From: Kiritimatiellales bacterium
Lineage (GTDB): Bacteria > Verrucomicrobiota > Kiritimatiellia > Kiritimatiellales > Pontiellaceae
Assembly (NCBI GenBank): GCA_030630445.1
Contig: DAOVNC010000008.1
Coordinates: 1 to 20,590, forward strand
DNA: 20,590 bases
Reading direction: 5' to 3'
The translations under genes and the position numbers were made by a program. Shown piece after piece: positions 6,125 to 14,297 of the stretch (the first letter of the stretch is position 1; the number at the start of each line of letters is the position of its first letter). Below the pieces are notes generated by a model. That model was not told the DNA's origin, searched no databases, and saw nothing but the letters and a program-made list of their open reading frames with translations.

Positions 6125-7375
6125 TCATTCGTGAATTGCTCTAGTGTATTTCCGCGCTTCGGCCACAATCGCCTCTTCCCCATCCACATGTCCATCCTGC
6201 ATCAGGATGCGCCCGTCGCAGATGACCGTATCGACGCAGGAACGGTCGGCGCTGTAGACAATGTCATCGATCAGCCGGTATCCCGGCGCCAAACGATGGT
6301 TGGAGAGATCCACCAACATGCAGTCGGCCAGCTTGCCTTCGGCAATCTTTCCGCAGTCCAGCCCGAGTGCCGTGGCGCCGTTCACGGTCGCCATTTCGAA
6401 GGCGGCGCGGGCAGGAAGCACGGTGGGATCGTCGTGCAGGAGCTTGGCTTGCAAGGCCGCGATTTTCATCTCCTCCATCATGTCGAGGTTGTTGTTCGAC
6501 GAGCATCCATCCGTTCCCAGCGACATCGCCACGCCCTTGGCCTGCATTTTCCGGAACGGGAAACGCCCCGCCGCCAGTTTCATGTTCGACACGGGGTTGT
6601 GGACCACATTGACGTTGTTCCGGGCCAGTATCCCGATCTCCTCATCCGTCACATGCACCACATGGGCGGCGAGTACATTGGATCCGAGAAAGCCTATTTT
6701 CTCCAGCCACTGGACCGGCCGCAACCCGTAGAGCGCAAGGCAATCGTCCACCTCCTTTTGGGTTTCCGACAGGTGGATGTGAACGGGAAGCTGGTTTTCA
6801 CCGGCAAATTGGTGCGCCCACTTCAGCGACTGTTTCGAGACGGTGTAGATGGCGTGCGGCCCCAGCGCAAAGCCGATTCGATCCGAATATTGCTTCGCCT
6901 CCCCGAACAACCTTTCGGTTAGCTCCCGCTGTTCCGCCGCCTTGGACGCATCGCTAAAATCAATGAATACCGAAGAAAGCACCGCCCGCAGCCCCATCTC
7001 CTCGACCGCCCGCGCGGTGCCGTGGAAATGCCAGTACATATCGTTGAAGCAGGTCGTGCCCGACTTGATCATTTCCAGGCAGGCGAGGCGCGTGCCATGG
7101 TAGATGTCCTCCTCGCCGAGCTTTGCCTCCAGCGGCCAGATATGGTTTTCCAGCCAGTCATGCAGATCGAGGTCGTCGGCATAGCCGCGCATCAACGTCA
7201 TCGCCGCATGCGTGTGCATGTTCACGAACGTGGGAAGAATCGCCATTCCCTGCCCCTCGACGACCTGCTCCGCCGACGCCTCAAGATTGCAACCGATTGC
7301 CTTGAAGCGGTTCCCCTCGATCAACACATCCGTGGTATCCCCATCCAGCTGCACATTCCGAATCAACAATCCCAT
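6125..7375 (-). CDS. mtaD: 5-methylthioadenosine/S-adenosylhomocysteine deaminase-type amidohydrolase
   Basis: A 416-residue cytosolic metal-dependent hydrolase of the TrzN/MtaD branch, which deaminates S-adenosylhomocysteine and methylthioadenosine to the inosyl forms. The typical residues are present: metal ligands HTH (H54, H56), H201 with E204 in HIHLSET, a further His in AAHVVHVTDEE (H238/H241), and D289 in SLGTDGCSSNNN. The N-terminal small beta domain and the C-terminal 'GKIAEGKLADCMLVDL' strap are those of the amidohydrolase superfamily. ATG 7375 has GGAGAGG upstream. Related enzymes act on guanine, chlorohydrolase substrates or other purines, so substrate is inferred. It is separated from the polysaccharide genes by two tandem terminators and is probably an independent unit serving methyl-cycle recycling. 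Confidence 0.85.
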   Translation of the reverse strand: MGLLIRNVQLDGDTTDVLIEGNRFKAIGCNLEASAEQVVEGQGMAILPTFVNMHTHAAMTLMRGYADDLDLHDWLENHIWPLEAKLGEEDIYHGTRLACLEMIKSGTTCFNDMYWHFHGTARAVEEMGLRAVLSSVFIDFSDASKAAEQRELTERLFGEAKQYSDRIGFALGPHAIYTVSKQSLKWAHQFAGENQLPVHIHLSETQKEVDDCLALYGLRPVQWLEKIGFLGSNVLAAHVVHVTDEEIGILARNNVNVVHNPVSNMKLAAGRFPFRKMQAKGVAMSLGTDGCSSNNNLDMMEEMKIAALQAKLLHDDPTVLPARAAFEMATVNGATALGLDCGKIAEGKLADCMLVDLSNHRLAPGYRLIDDIVYSADRSCVDTVICDGRILMQDGHVDGEEAIVAEARKYTRAIHE

Positions 7376-7424
7376 CGCACCTCTCCAATTGGCGGAAGCC
7401 TACCGCACCCGCCCCGCAAAACCA

Positions 7425-7450
7425 TAAAAAAAGCCCGGCATAACCGGGCT
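7425..7450 (-). terminator. Rho-independent terminator, copy 1
   Basis: AGCCCGG-(CATAA)-CCGGGCT hairpin followed, reading leftward, by seven Ts. It lies between the O-antigen ligase gene and the deaminase gene, backing up copy 2. Confidence 0.8.
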
Positions 7451-7713
7451 TAGCTTATTGAGAATCCTCAATTATTGCGGCAAAGCCGCTTTGGCACCGC
7501 TGCCCAAACGAAAAGCGGTGTCGCCCTTCAGTTGCCACCGCACTCCAAAAAAAGCCCGGCATAACCGGGCTCAGCTTATTGAGACTCATCAATTATTGCG
7601 GCAAAGCCGCTTTGGAGTGCGCAGGCAAGTCGATAGACGCGACTGCGCTTTTGCGTATGCCGAGCCCGACCGACAGAAAAGCGGAGTCGCCCTGCGGTTG
7701 CCTCCGCACTCCA
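7427..7713. repeat. Duplicated intergenic block carrying terminator plus GCGGCAAAGCCGC palindrome
   Basis: 68 bases (7427-7494) recur at 7548-7615, offset 121, with few changes. Each copy holds the terminator hairpin, then ATTATTGCGGCAAAGCCGC. The sequence after each copy is also related (AAAGCGG..GTCGCCCT..GTTGCC..CCGCACTCCA). This accounts for most of the 373-base gap between the two genes. Likely a dispersed repeat family. Confidence 0.75.
7546..7571 (-). terminator. Rho-independent terminator, copy 2
   Basis: The same AGCCCGG/CCGGGCT hairpin with a T tract on the minus strand, 178 bases past the stop of the O-antigen ligase gene. It is the likely end of the surface-polysaccharide operon. 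Confidence 0.8.
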
Positions 7714-7748
7714 GAAGATACAAAGATAATCAACGCCTTCTTTCTGGA

Positions 7749-9785
7749 TCAGAAACCCTCCATTAATTTGTACAGGTCGTCCAGACTGGTTCCTGCGGGA
7801 TCGTCCGCCGGAGCCGGAGACTCCTGAACCTCGTTTTCGGATTCCACTTTCGCGGAAGCCATCCTTAATTGCTTTTCCAGCCATTGAATGTTTTTTCGGA
7901 TGGAAGCCGAGTTCTTGAGACCCCTGGCATATTGGAATGTTTCCAGCGCCTCTTCATACCGCCCGGCTTTTCGTTGCGCAACGCCGAGCATCCACCAATA
8001 ATTATCGTTGAACGGGCGAAGTTCTGTCGATTGCTTCAGTCGCTCGATCCCGGCGTCCACGTCCCCCGAAAATATCGTAACCCGCCCCAATCCCACAAGT
8101 AGGCTCGCATCCTTGGGATTGAACCGGCAGCCCGTTTCCAGCACCGCCCTTTCGACCGCGGCAATTTGGTTTTTTTCATCCCGGTCCAAGGAATAGTAGC
8201 GCTCGTTGTAATAGACAAGCCCCAGCCCCTTGTAGGCACGCCAGTTCGAGGGGTCGATTTTAATGGCCCGATCATAGTAGCGCTTCGCCTTTTCGGGCTG
8301 CCTGGCCTCCGCCAACCGATCCGCCGCCGCGCGGATAAATGCCGAAGAGAATGCCTGTAGCGAGAGCAGCAATCCGGCAATCGCCACAACGGCCAAGGCA
8401 AGCCTTGCCGGTCGCAGCAACTTGGGCCAAAAGCCATGGCCGTTTCCCTTCAACAACGCTTCCTGTCGCCGTCCACAGAGGGGCCCCGCCGCGATGGCGG
8501 CGAGCAGGCTGAACACCAGCGCATTCTGGAAGACATGCATCTGGAAATCAAAGAAGGAGTGCAGCATGGTTCCCGCCGCCGTCCCCAGAAAGGCCATGGC
8601 CATGAAGGCATGATGCTGGTTTTGCGTTTTAAGCGAGAAAACCAGCAGACGAACCAGTCCATAGCACCAAGCCAGGGCAAACAGCCCAAACCCGATGAGT
8701 CCATACTCGGACGCTATTTCAAGATATTCATTATGCGGGTGCCCGGTCACGACCCGCACCGCCCCGCACCGCTTGCGGTGTTCGGGAAATGTATATCGAT
8801 AGCTGGCAGGACCAAAGCCGGTTGCAGGCTTTTCCTTGACCATATCCATCGTATCCATCCAGGTCTGCGGGCGGAAATCGCGCGCCTCGCTACCCACCCC
8901 GCTATCAGCCTGACCTTCCAGAAAGGTGACGACCGGCTGCATGCGACGCTGGAAGGTTTCAGAATAACGCCAACCGCCAAACAACAGGAGGGTTAAACAC
9001 AAAGGCACAAGGATGACCAAGAGGAGAAATAGCTTCCTGCTTTTTCGGAGAGCAAGCAGGCAAACCGTCACCCCGACTGCGGCCATACTACCTAACCAGC
9101 CAGCACGTGATTCCGTCAAAAAAAGGGCAGGAAGAAACATTAAAAAACTGTAGCCCGAGAGAATACGGAGGAATAGACCCGCCTTGGGAATCAGCATGAG
9201 CACCAGACAGAAAGGCAGCAGCATTTGCAACAGATGGGCAAAGTGGTTCGGGCAGATATAGGTCGAGGCTAGGCGACCCGCGTACGGGGCATAGCGCTCT
9301 ATCCAAAGCACCATTTCCGGCTGCTTGAAAAAATTGATGAGTCCGTAGAAGCAACCCAGCAGCGCAAACAACATCACCCATCCCAGCACGGCACGGCTCC
9401 GCCGAAACAGAGCAAACGAGTTGCCCCACAAATAGTATGCGCCGACAAACAACCCGATTCCCAACATCCGGATCTTCGCTTCATACGGGATGATCGAGAC
9501 CGTTCCCAGAGCGGCGCCATAGATAATGAAGAGCAGAAACAGGAAGAATCCCGGTGGAGCAACGGAGGCCGACCGCCTGGAAAATGCCGCCATCGCCATC
9601 CAGAGGACGAGGCATGCATAGCCGAGGATCGCCAACGGGGACAACAGCAGGAATTTATCCTCCCCCACGACGCCATAGAACAAGATCGCAACAAAGGCGA
9701 TTGCCACCAATATGCCCGCAAAAGGGAAACGGTTGCCGTTCCTGTTCAACACCTCGCCACCTTCCAGTCTGTCTTTTAGTTTCAT
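7749..9785 (-). CDS. O-antigen ligase/polymerase-family membrane protein with C-terminal TPR domain
   Basis: 678 residues. The first ~470 contain about a dozen membrane helices with the Wzy_C/WaaL hallmarks: TESRAGW near residue 224, and a large periplasmic loop containing GFGPASYRYTFPEHRK and then HPHNEYLEIASEYG near residues 345-358, the region that carries the catalytic His/Arg in the family. Residues ~485-650 form 3-4 TPR units (AEARQPEKAKRYYDRAIKIDP and later repeats), a common fusion in bacteria that export EPS. Such proteins ligate or polymerise undecaprenyl-linked glycans on the periplasmic face; polymerase and ligase cannot be separated by sequence alone. ATG 9785 has no strong ribosome site. 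Last gene of the leftward polysaccharide run; terminators follow. Confidence 0.85.
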   Translation of the reverse strand: MKLKDRLEGGEVLNRNGNRFPFAGILVAIAFVAILFYGVVGEDKFLLLSPLAILGYACLVLWMAMAAFSRRSASVAPPGFFLFLLFIIYGAALGTVSIIPYEAKIRMLGIGLFVGAYYLWGNSFALFRRSRAVLGWVMLFALLGCFYGLINFFKQPEMVLWIERYAPYAGRLASTYICPNHFAHLLQMLLPFCLVLMLIPKAGLFLRILSGYSFLMFLPALFLTESRAGWLGSMAAVGVTVCLLALRKSRKLFLLLVILVPLCLTLLLFGGWRYSETFQRRMQPVVTFLEGQADSGVGSEARDFRPQTWMDTMDMVKEKPATGFGPASYRYTFPEHRKRCGAVRVVTGHPHNEYLEIASEYGLIGFGLFALAWCYGLVRLLVFSLKTQNQHHAFMAMAFLGTAAGTMLHSFFDFQMHVFQNALVFSLLAAIAAGPLCGRRQEALLKGNGHGFWPKLLRPARLALAVVAIAGLLLSLQAFSSAFIRAAADRLAEARQPEKAKRYYDRAIKIDPSNWRAYKGLGLVYYNERYYSLDRDEKNQIAAVERAVLETGCRFNPKDASLLVGLGRVTIFSGDVDAGIERLKQSTELRPFNDNYWWMLGVAQRKAGRYEEALETFQYARGLKNSASIRKNIQWLEKQLRMASAKVESENEVQESPAPADDPAGTSLDDLYKLMEGF

Positions 9786-9900
9786 AACTTGTCTACAGGT
9801 TGAAACCCACCCCTATTGAGCATCACCCGGAATTTTCCGAGACCTACCCGTCTCCGGAGACCGCATTCTAAAACTCGCAAGGGGCTTGACCCGCCCACAC

Positions 9901-11328
9901 CTAATAGGCTCCTTTGGCAAAAAGCACGGTCTTCACAGTTCGCGCCATGATCACGATATCCAGCCAGATCGACCAGTTGCGCACATAGTAGGGATCCCAC
10001 TTTTCCATGCCGGCGGTTCCGGACTCGCTCCGGCCCGATACTTGCCAAAGGCCGGTGATTCCAGGCTGTACCTTGTCGCGCAGGAAACGAACCCGTTCAG
10101 GAAGCTCTTGATAATGATAGGCAGGTAACGGGCGCGGCCCCACCAGCGACATGCTGCCACGAAGCACATTCAACAGCTGGGGAATTTCATCGAGAGAGGT
10201 TTTCCGGAGCAAGTTGCCAACCTTGGTAATGCGGGGATCCTTCTTCAGCTTGTAGTGGGTTTCCCACTCCACGCGCAGTTTTGGATCCTTCTTCAGCGCC
10301 TTTTGCAACACCTGCTCGGCATGGGGGACCATCGTGCGGAATTTTACGGTGCGGAACGTACCGCTCCCCTCGCCGACCCGGGGTTGGAGAAATATCGGGT
10401 TATTGCGATCTTCAAGCCAAATGAGGGCATAAAGAAGGAGCATCAGCGGAATCCAGAGCGGTGCCGTGGAAACCACCAAGGCCAAGTCGGCCAAACGCTT
10501 AAAAACACGGGAAAAGGGATTCAGCAGGTTTTTGGTAATCTCCAAGCCAAGAATCCCCTGCAAATCGCGGGGCACCACCCACAGCGAGGGAGCATCTGTC
10601 AGATCCGGAATAATGAGGACTCGGCGATAGGTTTCCAACGGCCCATCGAGCGTATCGATCAATTTATGGCGTGAAGCCTCGGCCAATGCCACAATCGCCA
10701 CCGGAGTGCGATAGGTTGTATTGTGGAGATGTCCAAGAACGGATACCCCGTTGACAATGGTTCCCTGCGGAGCATCGTCGGTAAAAATAGCGGCCGGGAT
10801 ATAGCCCAGTCCCATTTCCGCCCGCAAAGCATCCTCTACGATTTTCACCGAACGAATGTCGCCGTAGATCGAGACCGGAACACCCCACTGCCCCATGCGG
10901 ATAATGATGCCTCGCGTCACGACCCGGGCAAACGGAATTAAAACCGCGCTAAAGAGATAGGTGAACAAAAAGACGATACGGCTGGTTGCCAAGTTAATCT
11001 TGGAGAAATAGGAAACCACCAACGCAAACGTGAAGAGCACCAGCAAGGCTCCCTGAATCCGCCGAAGCTCCTCCACCGACCCGATGCCCCAGCCTGGAAG
11101 TAATCGAGCAATGGCGGAAACCACAGTCCATGCCGGAACAATCAGGAATCCATTGCGGATGGAAAACGGAATGTCGTTGATCAGCAGCAATAGGTAGTTG
11201 GCAACACACAACGAAGCCGCCATCACGAAAGCATCGGCCACCATGATCGCCAGCGCATTCAGCGAAAACCGGCCGAAAAACCTGGAAACCCCAATCCCGG
11301 TATCAATATTGACTATGTCTTTTCTCAA
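9901..11328 (-). CDS. Polyprenyl-phosphate sugar-1-phosphate transferase (WbaP/exopolysaccharide initiation type)
   Basis: A 475-residue initiating enzyme that moves a sugar-1-phosphate (often Gal or Glc) from UDP-sugar to undecaprenyl phosphate at the cytoplasmic membrane face. Four to five N-terminal membrane helices (about 23-140) precede a Rossmann-like middle domain (about 150-260). A re-entrant membrane helix at ~280-303 leads to the catalytic domain with QPRVGEG, TVKFRTM, TSLDEIPQLLNVLRG (catalytic Asp-Glu 380-381), SLVGPRP and GITGLWQVSGRS. The start codon is TTG at 11328, chosen because GGGGAG lies directly upstream and no ATG is near. It lies in the same direction as the epimerase gene upstream and the ligase gene downstream, and supplies the first step of the glycan built by this locus. 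Confidence 0.92.
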   Translation of the reverse strand: MRKDIVNIDTGIGVSRFFGRFSLNALAIMVADAFVMAASLCVANYLLLLINDIPFSIRNGFLIVPAWTVVSAIARLLPGWGIGSVEELRRIQGALLVLFTFALVVSYFSKINLATSRIVFLFTYLFSAVLIPFARVVTRGIIIRMGQWGVPVSIYGDIRSVKIVEDALRAEMGLGYIPAAIFTDDAPQGTIVNGVSVLGHLHNTTYRTPVAIVALAEASRHKLIDTLDGPLETYRRVLIIPDLTDAPSLWVVPRDLQGILGLEITKNLLNPFSRVFKRLADLALVVSTAPLWIPLMLLLYALIWLEDRNNPIFLQPRVGEGSGTFRTVKFRTMVPHAEQVLQKALKKDPKLRVEWETHYKLKKDPRITKVGNLLRKTSLDEIPQLLNVLRGSMSLVGPRPLPAYHYQELPERVRFLRDKVQPGITGLWQVSGRSESGTAGMEKWDPYYVRNWSIWLDIVIMARTVKTVLFAKGAY

Positions 11329-11476
11329 ACTTCTCCCCTCGACTGAAACGGCGGGAAGTATGCCTGCGGCTAGTCTCGTTTGCCAGCCCCAATCCTAATG
11401 AACACGCGCATTCACCCCTACCGGCTAGCTTCAGAATAATCCGGTGTACACTTGATCCCCTTCCCGGAAGGACTCA

Positions 11477-12448
11477 CTACGACTCCACTGCCCGGGATAC
11501 TTGGTCAGCAATCCAGTTATAGGTTTTTTCCATTCCAGAGCGAAGCGTTTCAGACGGAGCCCAATTGAGTTTCGCTTTAATCAAGGTGTTCTCCGAATTT
11601 CGCCCGCGTACACCTAGTGGTCCAGGAATGTGGTTGAGGCTAATCTTTTTCCCGGCAATATCCGCAGTCATTATAGCCAAATCGTTAATTGAAATCATTT
11701 CATCAGAACCAATGTTAACCGGATCTGAAAAGTCGGATTCCATCAGCTTGCGCACCCCTTCAATACATTCATCAATATAGAGGAAAGAGCGCGTCTGTTC
11801 ACCATCGCCCCACATTTCGATCGAACCACCATCCTCGGTTTCTGCCACCTTCCTGCACATTGCTGCCGGAGCTTTTTCCTTCCCCCCGCACCAGGTTCCC
11901 TCCGGACCAAAAATATTGTGAAACCGCGCAACACGAACCGCAATTCCGTAATTCCGTTGATAAGCAAGATATAATCGCTCACTGAACAACTTCTCCCAAC
12001 CATACTCCGAATCTGGCTGGGCAGGATATGCAAAACCCTCTTCAAGTCCCGGATTGTCAGTATCCACCTGTATCGTCTCGGGGTAAATACACGCAGAAGA
12101 TGAGTAAAATATTTTGCCCACTTTTTTACGTGCGGCCTCTTCTACCGTATTCAAATTACACAACGCCGAGTTATGCATGACTGCGGCATCATGTTCCCCG
12201 GTAAAGATATACCCTGCACCACCCATATCCGCCGCAAATTGATAGATTTCGTCCATCCCCTCATCAACCACCGAGGCGACTACACGAGGATCGGTTAAAT
12301 CCCCAACCACAAAATCATCGGCTGGTAGAGTGCTAAATTCGTGCTCCTTAATATCAACACCACGAACCCAATAGCCCTCCGCCTTGAGTCGCTTAACCAT
12401 ATGTCCACCAATAAACCCGCCAGCACCGCATACTAAAGCTTTTTTCAT
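11477..12448 (-). CDS. GDP-mannose 3,5-epimerase-like NAD-dependent epimerase
   Basis: 323 residues, extended SDR fold. GAGGFIGG (8-15) binds NAD. The sequence closely follows the plant GDP-mannose 3,5-epimerases: FAADMGGAGYI, SSSACIYPE, RFHNIFGPEGTW, EKAPAAMCRK, EMWGDGEQTRSF, PVNIGSDEMISIN, GVRGRNS. The five catalytic residues known from plant GME have counterparts at C120, Y149, K153, K192 and R281. The enzyme would convert GDP-D-mannose to GDP-L-galactose and/or GDP-L-gulose, a donor sugar for the surface glycan. ATG 12448 lies 3 bases after the upstream stop, with AAGGAG inside that gene's last codons, so the two are translationally coupled. Other NAD epimerases are a less likely alternative given the preserved residues. 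Confidence 0.9.
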   Translation of the reverse strand: MKKALVCGAGGFIGGHMVKRLKAEGYWVRGVDIKEHEFSTLPADDFVVGDLTDPRVVASVVDEGMDEIYQFAADMGGAGYIFTGEHDAAVMHNSALCNLNTVEEAARKKVGKIFYSSSACIYPETIQVDTDNPGLEEGFAYPAQPDSEYGWEKLFSERLYLAYQRNYGIAVRVARFHNIFGPEGTWCGGKEKAPAAMCRKVAETEDGGSIEMWGDGEQTRSFLYIDECIEGVRKLMESDFSDPVNIGSDEMISINDLAIMTADIAGKKISLNHIPGPLGVRGRNSENTLIKAKLNWAPSETLRSGMEKTYNWIADQVSRAVES

Positions 12449-12451
12449 TAT

Positions 12452-14041
12452 CTACTCCTTATTGTCCCTGTAGCTGTTTGCCCGCTCTGAAAGTTCCCAA
12501 ACCCCGCCAAAATCATTATCCAACAACTTCCTTGAGTTTGGCTTTAACTCCGTTGCATATCGATCAATCTGTTTCGCTATACCCGAGAAGCGAATTCGCA
12601 TAGATGACGGGTAATCAAATACGTCATTAAGAATAAATACCGATTGAGCACGGGAAACAGCCTCATCTAGCTGTTCAGAAGATGCATAATTCAAGTCCAG
12701 CACCGGAGTCGCCGAATGATACCTCAAATAACGGATGAAAACCGGATTTCCAGCCGTCACAACCACATCATCTGAAGATGAGTTTTCAAGGATCCACTTC
12801 GCCTTTTGCTGATTATAGTCCTTTGCTGGATCACCTAGCACGCCGATTCCCCCAATCGCATTGTGAACAAAAAGCAGCAGAAACATGCCAAATGGAATCC
12901 ATAGCCGATTATCTACCGTTAGCGGCAACAGTACCAAACCACAAAAAAGCAACCAGAGGGGAATCAGACCCATCACCCATAGTTCGGGGTTTCCCGGTTC
13001 AATGAACAGCAGCAATCCTGCATAAGCAAAGAACCAGATAACCGCAATAACCAATGTCGCCATGCCCGATGGAAGTTGAAACCGATTACGTTGCTGCGCC
13101 ATGTTTTTCCAGATCCACGCCGCGCGTGTCATGCAACCCATTAAAAACAGCGAAAACAGGCCATAGGTCAACAGCGAAAACAGGACAAGGGGGCGCGACA
13201 ACTGTGCGCCAAGAAAAAACTCTTCCGCGAGCATCCGGGAAGCAAACAACTCACTCAAAAAAGCACGCACCGACCTGAACCCCAACACAAAATCACCGGA
13301 CACCACACATTGACCCAGTGCAACCGTCGCCTTTACGAGGGAGCTGAGGCCTATTCCCGCGAATTGTGCCCCTCCGCCTGAATAGAGCGTGTGCGCCTGC
13401 GCAACTATCTCAAAGACCGATGCCATGATTCCTGCGCACAACACAATATGAAGCAAAGCCGCTTTCCAGCGATGGCGAAGAAGATAAAAACAAGGGATTG
13501 CAATAAACACCGCCACGGCATTCATGATGTGCGTGAGAACCGCAAATATTGAAAAGACCATCACCAACAGAAAGGTTCTTCGTTTTGGTTCTGAATCCGT
13601 GGCGTAGTAGAGGGCAATCAAGATCAGCAACGAAGCGGGCAATACAATTTCCGCCTCTGCGGCATAACGCCAGAATCCATACGAAACCGCCAGCAAGCCC
13701 GTAGCCATCAAAGAACTGACCGGGCGTAGGCTGAATCTTCGATAACAAAAAAGAAAAAAGAAAAAGAGGCTCCCCGCCGCAGACAACGAACTGATTAGCA
13801 TCAGGAAATCATAAGCCCGCCCTTCAAAACCCATGGCCTGCAGCGTCCCATAGCTCCATTTCATGGTTGGCCCATAGAGCAGATGATGCGGGTGATACAA
13901 CCAGGCATGTCCCTCGCCTTCTACCATCGTTGCATACTCGAAAGCGTCTTCCGCCTCCGTCCGGTTTTCAATGTACTGCGAAGTGCCCCAGTAGAAGAGG
14001 AACGCAAAGACAAACAATAAAATGTAGAAGATTTTTTTCAT
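12452..14041 (-). CDS. GT-C-like multi-pass membrane glycosyltransferase (putative)
   Basis: 529 residues with about ten to twelve membrane helices. After the first helix comes an acidic motif (EAEDAFEYA, E31-D32) and then HPHHLLYGP (50-58). A D/E pair in the first outer loop followed by an HP.H..Y stretch is typical of GT-C enzymes that use polyprenyl-phosphate sugars on the periplasmic side. A soluble C-terminal domain follows (about 420-529). No closer family could be named. The 5' leader is made of the 7-bp repeat array; no Shine-Dalgarno is visible before ATG 14041, so initiation may be inefficient or repeat-dependent. It is tightly coupled to the epimerase gene. A flippase or structural membrane protein is possible but less likely. 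Confidence 0.65.
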   Translation of the reverse strand: MKKIFYILLFVFAFLFYWGTSQYIENRTEAEDAFEYATMVEGEGHAWLYHPHHLLYGPTMKWSYGTLQAMGFEGRAYDFLMLISSLSAAGSLFFFFLFCYRRFSLRPVSSLMATGLLAVSYGFWRYAAEAEIVLPASLLILIALYYATDSEPKRRTFLLVMVFSIFAVLTHIMNAVAVFIAIPCFYLLRHRWKAALLHIVLCAGIMASVFEIVAQAHTLYSGGGAQFAGIGLSSLVKATVALGQCVVSGDFVLGFRSVRAFLSELFASRMLAEEFFLGAQLSRPLVLFSLLTYGLFSLFLMGCMTRAAWIWKNMAQQRNRFQLPSGMATLVIAVIWFFAYAGLLLFIEPGNPELWVMGLIPLWLLFCGLVLLPLTVDNRLWIPFGMFLLLFVHNAIGGIGVLGDPAKDYNQQKAKWILENSSSDDVVVTAGNPVFIRYLRYHSATPVLDLNYASSEQLDEAVSRAQSVFILNDVFDYPSSMRIRFSGIAKQIDRYATELKPNSRKLLDNDFGGVWELSERANSYRDNKE

Positions 14042-14060
14042 AAGGTTTAGGGGTTGGAAA

Positions 14061-14123
14061 CTGGGGACTGGGGACTGGGGACTGGGGACTGGGGACTGGG
14101 GACTGGGGACTGGGGACTGGGGA
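14061..14123 (+). repeat. Nine perfect copies of 7-bp CTGGGGA (G-quadruplex-capable)
   Basis: Units start at 14061, 14068 and so on to 14117 without a single mismatch. Four consecutive GGGG runs with 3-base loops fit an ideal G4 pattern on the plus strand, the template strand for the leftward genes. It forms the left arm of the cassette around the four-helix-bundle remnant. Confidence 0.95.
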
Positions 14124-14130
14124 GTGAATT

Positions 14131-14226
14131 CTAACTCCTATTCTCCACGGATTGAATGAATTTATGAATTGAAACGCCTAGCTCATGCGCTTCCTTATAA
14201 ATATTTAGATCTTTGTATCCCCCCAT
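14131..14226 (-). pseudogene. Truncated four-helix-bundle (S23/IVP-type) gene, 31 codons
   Basis: ATG 14226 opens a frame reading MGGYKDLNIYKEAHELGVSI then HKFIQSVENRS and stop. This matches the start of the family and aligns with the intact copy at 18464-18841 (FRDLDVYQESLTLSLEIHEF versus YKDLNIYKEAHELGVSIHKF). The intact family protein is about 120 residues, so three quarters is missing. It is bounded on both sides by 7-bp repeat arrays of opposite orientation. Confidence 0.8.
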
Positions 14227-14243
14227 AAGCCCCTCGTATTTTA

Positions 14244-14292
14244 ACCCTAGCACTCAACACCCAGCACCCAGTCCCTAGCTCCTAGTCCTCTA
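14244..14292. repeat. Degenerate 7-bp repeat array (CACCCAG/TCCCTAG type), right arm
   Basis: Seven consecutive heptads, including ACCCTAG, CACTCAA, CACCCAG twice, TCCCTAG, CTCCTAG and TCCTCTA. They are C-rich on the plus strand, opposite to the CTGGGGA array, so the pair is inverted around the remnant gene. It ends 5 bases before the stop codon (14298-14300) of the WecG-like gene. Confidence 0.8.
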
Positions 14293-14297
14293 AAAAA

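Noticed and set aside
5957..6922. 321-codon plus-strand frame opposite the deaminase gene
   Set aside because: The minus-strand MtaD frame has all metal-binding motifs; the plus-strand product is a His/Arg-rich shadow.
7376..7426. SAH or SAM riboswitch ahead of the MtaD-type gene
   Set aside because: Only about 50 bases separate the gene from the upstream terminator and no riboswitch core could be traced.
14061..14123. CRISPR-like array
   Set aside because: The 7-bp units are directly abutting with no spacers and no cas genes are near; this is a microsatellite-type array. The same applies to the 8-bp arrays at 18412-18459 and 18903-19038.
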